This document shows positions 1 to 6,971 of a stretch of 17,988 bases of DNA, piece by piece; the first letter of the stretch is position 1; each line of letters starts with the position of its first letter. The DNA is from Halobacteriaceae archaeon Tc-Br11_E2g27 (lineage in GTDB: Archaea > Halobacteriota > Halobacteria > Halobacteriales > Haloarculaceae). The position numbers and the translations under genes are program-made. The notes below the pieces were generated by a model. That model saw nothing but the letters and a program-made list of their open reading frames with translations. It made no database searches and was not told the origin of the DNA. The DNA lies in the NCBI GenBank assembly GCA_001564135.1, contig LKNH01000018.1, positions 1 to 17,988 on the forward strand. Reading direction: 5' to 3'.

Positions 1-1892
1 AACGTCGCCACGCCGAGCGACCGCACCCGCGTACGGAGTTGCTCTGAGCGGTCAACTGCACGTTTGAGATGTGCGTTGCGTCGGTAGACCATCTCACGGA
101 CGAAAAACGCTGAGGCTGCTCGGCTGTCACCGACAGTGTTTGCCCCGTTTTTCGCCTTCAGATAGGTCGTTTCCAACGTCGGTGCGTGCTCGATATTCGC
201 CCATATACCGGCCACCACCTGTCGTGGATATCCGATAGCTTGTTTTGTCTGTGAAAGCAGCGACTGCTTTCTCTGTGGTCGGGCCTGCTGTTGTGGTTCT
301 TCCATCGCCTGCTCGTGTTGTTCGGAGACCGCTTCCGTTCCTTCTCGCTCTCCCAGTGCGAACCGGCTTGCCTCCGTATGATACTCGAACTCCGTCTGGC
401 CGGAAAAGGTGTGTAAATCCCATTCCGGGGCCAGCGCGTAATGGTACCGCGAGAAATCGAACTCATCGAATTCAGTCTTTGAGATGAGCAACCGCTCGAA
501 CGGTGTCGTCGTCTCAAAATGAAGGTCAATGTCGCCCAGTGTGGCTTCCCGAAAGTTGTAGTATACCTCGTTTTCGTCTTGCTGTTCGATTCGTCCCTCG
601 TGAATCGTTGCTCCCTCGCAATCGAGCGTTATCTCGCCCGCCTGTGGCTTGAGATTGACAATCTCTGCGGTCTCGATCTCTGTGCGTCTGAAAAGCGGCG
701 CTTGTGCGAACAGTGTCTCCCGAAATCGCGTGGAGTGTTCGAATGTGGCATCCCTGAAATCGGCAATCCCGATGAACTGCGCGTGTTCAAAGTAGGCTTC
801 GGCCTGGAAACACGCATCCATGAACCGCCCGATATCGTGAAACTCGGTCCAGCGGAAATCTGCGATATCTGTGAAGGTACATTCGAAAAACTCCGCGTAA
901 TCATTGAACACGACACGCTGGAAGTAAGCGTTCCCTTCAAACCGTGCATACGAGATGGAGGCTTCGCCGTCAAACCGGGCAAATTGAAACTTGGCCTTCT
1001 CGGTGAACGTCATCTCCGAAAACGAGGTTTCGTTTTTGAACGTGACGGTCTGGAAATACGCATGCGACCCGAAGACGCCTTTTTTGAACAGCGCTTCCGC
1101 CTCGAACGTTGCGCCCAGAAAGACTGCTTCCTCATCGAAGACGGATTTCGAAAAGCGGACCGTATCACCAAAGGTCGCCCCCTGAAAGGTCACCCGCTGG
1201 TGAAAGGAACTGAAAAAGAAATCGACATATCCTGCAAAGCTTGCTTGCTGGAAATGACAGCCACGATACCACTCTGTGTGGCGGAAACTGATGATGTCCG
1301 CTATCGTCGCTCCGTACCAGTCCGCCTCCCGATGGAACGTTGCATACCTGAACGAGGAGGGCCCCTCGACTGTCGTCTTCTGAAAACTCACGCGACCTTC
1401 GAAGGTGGTGTTCTCGCCAAGACAGCCGTCAGAAACGTCTACCCTGTCACATGAAACGGAGTGGATAAACGTCGAATTCGAGCAGTCGAGCGTGCCGCCG
1501 ATAGTACTTTCGTCGAGGCGAAGCGGTTGTTTCACCGTCGCCCCTACAATCGTTACATCCCCCGTTACCTCGACATGACGGAGGTCGACCGGGGCATTCG
1601 TCTCCTTGTCGATGATTGCCTCGGAAAGGTCGATCTGTGGGAGTGTTGCACCGATAACTGGGGGGTTCTCGGCTTCTGCTGCTTCAACTTCGGTTCGTAA
1701 CTGCTCGGTCACTGCTACGTCGTCCACGTTGTGTTCGTGACGCTCCGCTGGTGAGAGATGGAACGCACAGCAATCTGCGCCCTCAACTGACTCTCGCGGA
1801 CACGACCATGGCTCAGCCACTGCTGCTGGGCGGCCGTGACGCTGTTCCCACTCGCTCGGTATGAACTCGTATGCACACCGCTGTGCTGACAT
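1..1892 (-). CDS. Large pentapeptide-repeat protein, Cys/His N-terminus (3' end outside window)
   Basis: The frame is open from 1916 to the left edge, so at least 630 residues are visible. Residues about 4-50 carry a zinc-ribbon-like set: C6, W15, C31-P32, C41-C42 and H45, with the C-x-F-H-L pattern common at the start of haloarchaeal pentapeptide proteins. Residues about 90-410 are pentapeptide repeats of A(D/N)LXX type with F or L at the centre every fifth residue (TFEGRVSFQKTTV, AYFQTVTF, ADFRDATF), predicted to form a right-handed quadrilateral beta-helix. A non-repetitive part follows; its visible end (TTYLKAKNGANTVGDSRAA, FFVREMVYRR) resembles the linker that in some relatives precedes a two-helix ion-channel domain. 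That channel lies off-window, so this is inference. I chose ATG 1892 over ATG 1916 because TTATG at 1914-1918 sits 25 bp upstream as a weak box A. Function is unknown. Confidence 0.85.
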   Translation of the reverse strand, partial: MSAQRCAYEFIPSEWEQRHGRPAAVAEPWSCPRESVEGADCCAFHLSPAERHEHNVDDVAVTEQLRTEVEAAEAENPPVIGATLPQIDLSEAIIDKETNAPVDLRHVEVTGDVTIVGATVKQPLRLDESTIGGTLDCSNSTFIHSVSCDRVDVSDGCLGENTTFEGRVSFQKTTVEGPSSFRYATFHREADWYGATIADIISFRHTEWYRGCHFQQASFAGYVDFFFSSFHQRVTFQGATFGDTVRFSKSVFDEEAVFLGATFEAEALFKKGVFGSHAYFQTVTFKNETSFSEMTFTEKAKFQFARFDGEASISYARFEGNAYFQRVVFNDYAEFFECTFTDIADFRWTEFHDIGRFMDACFQAEAYFEHAQFIGIADFRDATFEHSTRFRETLFAQAPLFRRTEIETAEIVNLKPQAGEITLDCEGATIHEGRIEQQDENEVYYNFREATLGDIDLHFETTTPFERLLISKTEFDEFDFSRYHYALAPEWDLHTFSGQTEFEYHTEASRFALGEREGTEAVSEQHEQAMEEPQQQARPQRKQSLLSQTKQAIGYPRQVVAGIWANIEHAPTLETTYLKAKNGANTVGDSRAASAFFVREMVYRRNAHLKRAVDRSEQLRTRVRSLGVAT

Positions 1893-1913
1893 ACTCCAAC
1901 AGTCACGGGAGGG

Positions 1914-1920
1914 CATAACA
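1914..1920 (-). promoter_or_regulatory. Possible box A for the pentapeptide-repeat gene
   Basis: On the minus strand TGTTATG is centred about 25 bp before ATG 1892, the spacing expected for a leaderless haloarchaeal transcript. The match to TTTAWA is weak. It overlaps the alternative upstream ATG at 1916. Confidence 0.3.
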
Positions 1921-1953
1921 AAGCTTCTTTTTTCTCGCTTGCATACCACGGGC

Positions 1954-2715
1954 ATGGACGTTGCCATTCTGTCGGATATTCATATGCGGGACGGCTATCT
2001 CGAGGAGATAACGGCGGAGTTGCAGGCTGTACTGGCCGAAATTGACCGCCATGACCCTGCCCACGCATTTGTCCTTGGCGACCTCATCGAGGATGGTGGG
2101 TCGAAAGCAGCCGACCGCGAAAACGTTCGCCGCGTGCATACGCTCCTTTCCGACTGGGGAGTTCCGACGACCTATCTTCTGGGTAATCATGACGTTGAAC
2201 TGCTTGATAAGGGAGAACTCGGTGATTTGCTGGGCCAACAGCAGTTTTACGGCGTCGTCGAGGTCGGGGAGATGGCCTTCGTCTATCTCGATACCGCATA
2301 TGATGCTCTTCGTGGAGCGATGGGTCGAATCGGGGTGGACCAACTCCAGTGGCTCGACACACAACTTGATGCGTTCTCAGACGTTATCCTGCTTGCCCAT
2401 CACCCTGTCGGGAACTTTGACCTCACGGAGAACACGTGGTTTGTCGACTATCCCGAACGTGCGTATCTCTGGGAACGAAAGGAAGTACTCGAAGCACTCT
2501 CTCACTGTGACGGTGTTCATGGAACCATCAGCGGCCACATCCACCAGACCGAACACACCGACTTCTGGGGAGTTTCTCACGTCTCGGTCAACGCATTCAG
2601 CAAGGAAGTTCCTGATACGCCGCTAACGGGTACCTACGGCGTCATCTCTCTCGATAACACCCCGGAGATAGCTATCCAGACGCGGTCCGACGATGGCGTT
2701 TCGTATTCGTTCTAA
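1954..2715 (+). CDS. Calcineurin-like metallophosphoesterase
   Basis: This is a 253-aa phosphoesterase of the calcineurin-like, class III phosphodiesterase type. All the dimetal motifs are in order: D8-x-H10 (SDIH), G42-D43 (VLGDLIED), GNHD at 77-80, the AHHP histidines at 149-150 and GHIH at 194-197. Such enzymes hydrolyse phosphomono- or diesters, including cyclic nucleotides, with two divalent metals; the substrate cannot be read from sequence. There is no signal peptide, so it is cytoplasmic. The frame stays open up to an ATG at 1861, but homology begins at ATG 1954 (MDVAILSDIH), and the extra 31 residues would overlap the divergent pentapeptide gene. The two starts are only 61 bp apart. 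The gene ends 21 bp from the convergent crotonase. Confidence 0.9.
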   Translation: MDVAILSDIHMRDGYLEEITAELQAVLAEIDRHDPAHAFVLGDLIEDGGSKAADRENVRRVHTLLSDWGVPTTYLLGNHDVELLDKGELGDLLGQQQFYGVVEVGEMAFVYLDTAYDALRGAMGRIGVDQLQWLDTQLDAFSDVILLAHHPVGNFDLTENTWFVDYPERAYLWERKEVLEALSHCDGVHGTISGHIHQTEHTDFWGVSHVSVNAFSKEVPDTPLTGTYGVISLDNTPEIAIQTRSDDGVSYSF

Positions 2716-2736
2716 CACAGTACAGCGTTTCCGTAC

Positions 2737-3495
2737 TCACTCGGAGAGAAACGTTTCCATCGCATCAACTGCTTCTGCTGTCTGAATTTGTTCGACAAAC
2801 TGCTTCCGTTCCGCAGCCAGGTTGTTGGCAACTTCGTCACCATCTGGTCTGAGTAGTTGCTTTGTTCGCCTGATTGTTCCCCGTTTCAACCTGGTCATCT
2901 CGTGAGCAAGTTCGGTCGCACGGTCAGCTACTGATTGGTCCGTCACCAGTTCCGTTGCGAGGCCCCACGAAACTGCCTCCTCTGGCGCAATCGTCACGTT
3001 CGTCGCAAGCACGAATTGGGCCCGCTTTCTTCCGATAACGGCTGGGAGCAGCGCAGTCCACCCGCCGTCGGGGCTGAACCCGACAACTGGATAGTATGGC
3101 GTAATCGTCGCCGTCTCGTTCATCAGCACGATATCTGATGCGAGCAGGAAGCCAAGCGAACCCCCAGTCACCTGTCCGTCAACGGCAGCGATGACTGTTT
3201 GCGGGGCATGAAATAGCGCAAGAATAACCTCATTCAGCAAGCCAACTGTCCGGTCGGCATACTCCGCAATGGCGTCCCGGTGTTCGTAAAACGCCCTCAC
3301 GTCCCCGCCAGTTGAAAACGTCTGCCCGGCCGTTTCGAGGATAATGACGTCGACTGTATCGCTTTCGGCAAGCGAGTCAATTGCCTCCAGACACTCCGCA
3401 AGCAACGGTGGAATCAAGCTGTTGTGGCGGTCGGCTCTGTCAATTCTCACCCGTGCCACCTCCTCACTCCTCGATACGGAGATGTAGTCGCTCAC
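2737..3495 (-). CDS. Enoyl-CoA hydratase/isomerase family protein (crotonase)
   Basis: This 252-aa protein has the length of a single-domain crotonase. The start codon is GTG (VSDYISVS), 3 nt after the stop of the acyl-CoA ligase, so the two are surely one transcript. The oxyanion-hole segments are present: TFSTGGDVRAFY at 59-70 and DGQVTGGSLGF at 106-116, followed by the ASDIVL strand. The two catalytic glutamates of true enoyl-CoA hydratases are not obvious: the first site reads GGSLGF rather than the usual G-C-E, and the second lies near YYPVVGFSPDGG (133-145), where D143 is the only acidic candidate. The SPDGG form is more like isomerase or other crotonase subfamilies. The likely substrate is the acyl-CoA made by the upstream ligase. 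The exact reaction is uncertain. Confidence 0.88.
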   Translation of the reverse strand: MSDYISVSRSEEVARVRIDRADRHNSLIPPLLAECLEAIDSLAESDTVDVIILETAGQTFSTGGDVRAFYEHRDAIAEYADRTVGLLNEVILALFHAPQTVIAAVDGQVTGGSLGFLLASDIVLMNETATITPYYPVVGFSPDGGWTALLPAVIGRKRAQFVLATNVTIAPEEAVSWGLATELVTDQSVADRATELAHEMTRLKRGTIRRTKQLLRPDGDEVANNLAAERKQFVEQIQTAEAVDAMETFLSE

Positions 3496-3498
3496 GGT

Positions 3499-5046
3499 TC
3501 ACTCCGCCCGTGATTTCAGCGTCTCGCGTTCGACCTTCCCGGCTGCGTTGCGCGGTAGCTCTTCTACGAGTTCAACGGTTTTTGGCACCTTGTAGGAGGC
3601 AAGTTGTTCATCACAGTAGGCTTTCACCGCCTCTGTGGTGAGTGACGGTTCGTCTTCGACGACGACAAACGCCTTGCCGACCTGTCCCCACTCCTCGTCA
3701 GGAATCCCAACAACGGCTGCTTCGGCAATCGCTTTGTGGTCGTGTAGTATCGCTTCGATTTCGGCAGGATAGACGTTCTCACCACCCGAGATGAACATAT
3801 TTTTCAGCCGGTCGACGATGTAAACATAGCCGCCCTCGTCCTGTTTTGCGACATCGCCAGTGTGGAGCCACTGGCCACTAAATGCATCTTCCTGTGCCTC
3901 CGGATTCTCCCAGTAGCCGGGAGTCACTCCCGGGCCACGGACAAGTAACTCCCCAGTTTCTCCAGTCTCGACGCTATTCCCGTCTGCATCGACAATATCG
4001 ATATTGACGAACGGGGAGGGTTGACCCACCGAGCCAGCCTTTTCAACCGCATTTGCCTCATCAATCAGGAACACCGTCGGACCGGTTTCGGTCATTCCGA
4101 AGCCCTGCTGGATGGTGATATCGCGTTCCGCATACGTTTCAATGAGGCTCACCGGCATCGGTGCACCGCCGCTCGCCCAGGACCGAACAGCACCAAGGTC
4201 ACGTTGCTCGAAGGATGCATGGTCGAACAGCGCCCGGTAGATTGCTGGCACGCCGAAAAAGACCGTTGCACGCTCTTCGAGGATATCGAGTGCAGCACCA
4301 GGGTCAAATTCCGGTTGGACAAGTGCTGTTCCGCCGGCAATCAGCGTTGGATTGGTATAGAGGTTCAGGCCACCGGTATGGAAAAACGGGAGCACGTTTA
4401 GCGTCGTATCTTCCGAAGTCAAATCGATTGGGAGGCCGATATTCAGATAGTTATAGAGCACCATATCGAAGGTCTGTTTGACTCCTTTGGGTCGGCCGGT
4501 TGTTCCGGAGGTGTAAAGCAGTCCCCAGGTATCGGTGCGGTCGTGGTCTGGCATCTCACGTCGGGTTCCTGCTGTCTGGCTCAGGACCGTTTCGTACGAG
4601 AGGCCATCGTCAGTAGATGGTTCTGGCTGGTCCCCTTCCACAGGGTCTGGCAGGGCAATGAACTGGTCAACGCCGATATCTCCCCGCAGCGTTTCGACGG
4701 TGTCTGCAAATTCTGGGTCGTACAGGAGGATGGATGGGTCGGCATCGTCGATGATATATTCGAGTTCTGGGGGTGCAAGCCGCCAGTTGAGCGCAACGTA
4801 TGTCGCATCGGCTTTGGCACAGCCATACAGGACCTCGAAATACTCGGTGCTGTTTCGCGACAGAATTGCGACGCGGGAGCCGACGTCGATCTCTAACTGT
4901 TCGGTGAGTACCTCGGCAAACCGGCTTGCCCGTCTGTCGAACTCCTCGTACGTTCGCTCGGTTCCTGTTGCTGTGTTTACCAGTGCTGTTTTATCCGGTG
5001 TACGGTCGGCATGGCTCGATACCCAGTCGAACGCGTCGCTGTTCAT
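3499..5046 (-). CDS. AMP-forming acyl-CoA ligase (FadD-like)
   Basis: This 515-aa protein is a full-length member of the ANL adenylate-forming superfamily and would activate a carboxylic acid with ATP to the acyl-AMP and then the CoA thioester. Visible motifs are the P-loop-like A3 segment YTSGTTGRPKG (178-188), PFFHTGG (220-226), the A5 motif GFGMTETGP (315-323), HTGD (395-398), the hinge region VDRLKNMFISGGENVYP (411-427) and the catalytic lysine K504 in RNAAGKVERE. The pattern matches medium/long-chain or aryl-CoA ligases rather than acetyl-CoA synthetase. The chain length or ring preference is not readable. The start is ATG 5046. It lies 55 bp after R2lox and 3 nt before the crotonase, all on the minus strand. 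Confidence 0.93.
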   Translation of the reverse strand: MNSDAFDWVSSHADRTPDKTALVNTATGTERTYEEFDRRASRFAEVLTEQLEIDVGSRVAILSRNSTEYFEVLYGCAKADATYVALNWRLAPPELEYIIDDADPSILLYDPEFADTVETLRGDIGVDQFIALPDPVEGDQPEPSTDDGLSYETVLSQTAGTRREMPDHDRTDTWGLLYTSGTTGRPKGVKQTFDMVLYNYLNIGLPIDLTSEDTTLNVLPFFHTGGLNLYTNPTLIAGGTALVQPEFDPGAALDILEERATVFFGVPAIYRALFDHASFEQRDLGAVRSWASGGAPMPVSLIETYAERDITIQQGFGMTETGPTVFLIDEANAVEKAGSVGQPSPFVNIDIVDADGNSVETGETGELLVRGPGVTPGYWENPEAQEDAFSGQWLHTGDVAKQDEGGYVYIVDRLKNMFISGGENVYPAEIEAILHDHKAIAEAAVVGIPDEEWGQVGKAFVVVEDEPSLTTEAVKAYCDEQLASYKVPKTVELVEELPRNAAGKVERETLKSRAE

Positions 5047-5101
5047 AGCTTGTAATATGGCTAGTTCGAGGAAAAGAATCGGGGTTAGTTACTGAACCAT
5101 G

Positions 5102-6040
5102 TTAGTCCCCAGCAGCGCCTGCTTCGTTGCTCCCAATCTTGACGAGCTCTTCAACCGGCGGAATCTCAGCATCTTCATCGGTCAGAATCTCGATACGCCG
5201 AGTCAGTTTGTCGCTTGCGTAGGTGACCAGCGGACCGGGGTTGACAGCATCACCGAAATCACTCACTGTTCCGGCGACATGTGGAAGTAACTCCTGTAGC
5301 GTATCTTGGACAATTGCTTCATCAACCTCACCGCGCTGGATATAGCCGCGAACTTTGTGCATGCCGAAGCCGACGTGTCGACCTTCATCGCTCCGAATCT
5401 TCCCGATTCCATCGACGAGTCCAGTGAGGTTGGGCCAGTCACGAACTGCTACTTCATCGCTCCCGTGGTCCGAAAAGGCCGACTGAAACCCGTAGTATCC
5501 GGTCTGTGCGAGCACTGATTCGACGGTCAGATGATAATGGCAGTAGGCTTTCACCCGATTTTCGACAGTGTCGTCATCGAGCAACCGCTCCATCGCGGCT
5601 TCGGTCCTATCGAAGAGTGTGATATACTCATCGTTGAAAAAGTGCTGTTCGGTTGGGGCGTACGTCTCGAATCCCAGTTCCTCGCCCACTGGATTGAGGA
5701 CTTCTCGCCAGTAGCGGTCGAAAAACTGGGTATGTTTGGCCTCCTCGTAAATCTGGCTCGAAATGAACATCTGGTCGTTGATGTCCTCAAGGACAAGTGC
5801 AAGCGGCATCAAATCTTCAGTGACCGCTTCTTCGCCGGCTCCGAACCGCGAAATTGCCGTACAGAGCTCGTAGTACTCTTCTTCGGTCATGCCGTTGTCG
5901 AGCATTTTCTCCCGGTCGCGGTCGAGTCCCGCAATCTCGTAGGGGTCCCAGTGGCGATAGACGGCGTTTTTGAAATAGCCCTGTGCAAACGAGTCCGGGT
6001 CGAGGCGCATCTCTCGATTCGTATCTTCGATCTGTGTCAT
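5102..6040 (-). CDS. R2-like ligand-binding oxidase (R2lox)
   Basis: This 312-aa ferritin-like protein is easily mislabelled as ribonucleotide reductase beta subunit. The metal ligands fit the R2 fold: E70 (GEEAVTED), E100 and H103 (EEAKHTQFF), E174 (LTVESVLAQTGYY) and E219/H222 (SDEGRHVGFG). Both residues that form the Val-Tyr ether cross-link of R2lox are present at the family spacing: V73 is three after the first Glu and Y169 is five before E174. In M. tuberculosis Rv0233 the equivalents, from memory, are V71 and Y162. R2lox proteins assemble a Mn/Fe centre, and crystal structures hold a fatty-acid-like ligand; the physiological reaction is unknown. The start is ATG 6040; a TTG one codon upstream is less likely. 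No RNR large subunit is nearby. It leads the ligase-crotonase run. Confidence 0.9.
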   Translation of the reverse strand: MTQIEDTNREMRLDPDSFAQGYFKNAVYRHWDPYEIAGLDRDREKMLDNGMTEEEYYELCTAISRFGAGEEAVTEDLMPLALVLEDINDQMFISSQIYEEAKHTQFFDRYWREVLNPVGEELGFETYAPTEQHFFNDEYITLFDRTEAAMERLLDDDTVENRVKAYCHYHLTVESVLAQTGYYGFQSAFSDHGSDEVAVRDWPNLTGLVDGIGKIRSDEGRHVGFGMHKVRGYIQRGEVDEAIVQDTLQELLPHVAGTVSDFGDAVNPGPLVTYASDKLTRRIEILTDEDAEIPPVEELVKIGSNEAGAAGD

Positions 6041-6097
6041 CAATACCCACTATATCACGGCTTTCCCCTATTGTTACTGCCGTCAATGTACTGTTCA

Positions 6098-6104
6098 TTT
6101 AAAA
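6098..6104. promoter_or_regulatory. Palindromic TTTAAA box between R2lox and the HTH-10 regulator
   Basis: TTTAAAA is the best TATA-like element in the 119-bp divergent gap. Its palindromic core lies about 60 bp from each start codon (6040 and 6160), so it could serve either direction with a leader of about 30 nt. A 7-bp direct repeat GTCAATG flanks it at 6082-6088 and 6110-6116, and ACCGGT lies at 6106-6111. These may be operator half-sites, but each is short enough to be chance. Confidence 0.4.
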
Positions 6105-6159
6105 GACCGGTCAATGGGCGGCCACAACAGTCACAGCCCTGCGTGATAAACTGGGGAGT

Positions 6160-6825
6160 ATGCGATATGCAGAGCTGGAACTGTCACCGGGGGAAACAGG
6201 GTTTCATCCAGCAGATAAAGCGCTTGTCGAGTCAACGCGGGTCGAGCGTGTCGGGATACACCATTTCAACCAACTCGACGATGGCACTATCGTCTTTCTC
6301 TACCAGCTTCGCGGTGATGTTGACCGCGCACAGGAGATTCTTGAAGCACACAGCGATATTTTGACACACAGTATTTCAGGGGACGAAACCGACTTACACG
6401 CCTACATCCATTTCGACCCGAACGAGACAGTTTCGACGGTGTTTCGCCTCCCACAGGAACATAGCCTCGTCGTCGATACCCCAATCGAATGTTTGCCGGA
6501 CGGCGGGATTCGGGTTTCGGTACTTGCCACTCAGGAGACGTTAACGGAGGCGCTGGGTGCAATACCAGCCGCTGTCGATGTCGAACTTGAGTTGATTCGG
6601 GAGTATCGGCCAGACCGGCAAACCCTTGCCTCGTCGCTGACTGCTCGCCAACAGGAACTGCTCCGGACGGCAACTGAGCTTGGGTATTACGACGTGCCAC
6701 GAAACGCTACCTACGAGGATATCGGCGACGAACTTGACCTCTCCCCGGTCACTGTGGGCGAACATCTTCGGAAAATTGAAGCGACGGTGTTGCCAGCGCT
6801 TTTGCGAGAACAGGACATGCATTGA
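6160..6825 (+). CDS. HTH-10 family (bacterio-opsin activator type) transcription regulator
   Basis: This 221-aa protein ends in an HTH-10 (Bat-type) DNA-binding domain, residues about 160-215: LTARQQELLRTA, then GYYDVPRNATYEDIGDEL and LSPVTVGEHLRKIE. It is the hallmark regulator class of haloarchaea. The N-terminal 150 residues form the usual alpha/beta sensor-like region with no recognisable PAS or GAF motif and no obvious metal site. It starts at ATG 6160, preceded by GGGGAG three bases upstream. It is divergent from R2lox, so it most probably controls the R2lox-ligase-crotonase run and perhaps itself. Its stop is 146 bp before the M24 peptidase, which has its own box A. The effector is unknown. 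Confidence 0.88.
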   Translation: MRYAELELSPGETGFHPADKALVESTRVERVGIHHFNQLDDGTIVFLYQLRGDVDRAQEILEAHSDILTHSISGDETDLHAYIHFDPNETVSTVFRLPQEHSLVVDTPIECLPDGGIRVSVLATQETLTEALGAIPAAVDVELELIREYRPDRQTLASSLTARQQELLRTATELGYYDVPRNATYEDIGDELDLSPVTVGEHLRKIEATVLPALLREQDMH

Positions 6826-6942
6826 TACTCCTGGACGCACGCAATACAACAATCTCGCCACCTCTGGGTGACGAGTATGGTGCCGACGTTACGTCCGGCA
6901 GTATAACCCACGCTCTGGAAGCCCAGCACCGTTCCCCGGTCA

Positions 6943-6949
6943 TTTTAGG
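6943..6949 (+). promoter_or_regulatory. Box A for the M24 peptidase gene
   Basis: TTTTAGG is centred 26 bp before ATG 6972, the spacing of a leaderless haloarchaeal transcript. It supports that ATG over upstream in-frame starts. Confidence 0.5.
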
Positions 6950-6971
6950 TCACGCCACGCAAAGGATGGTT

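Noticed and set aside
519..1454. 311-codon open frame on the plus strand
   Set aside because: It is the antisense of the pentapeptide-repeat gene; the regular five-residue F/L pattern appears only on the minus strand, and the plus product has no family likeness.
1861..1953. Upstream extension of the phosphoesterase
   Set aside because: It overlaps the divergent gene and adds residues before the conserved first strand MDVAILSDIH.
5531..6364. 277-codon plus-strand frame
   Set aside because: Antisense to R2lox and out of frame with the HTH-10 gene; no recognisable domain.
6822..6971. In-frame TTG extension of the M24 peptidase
   Set aside because: Homology begins at ATG 6972 and a box A lies 26 bp before it; the extension looks like untranslated spacer.
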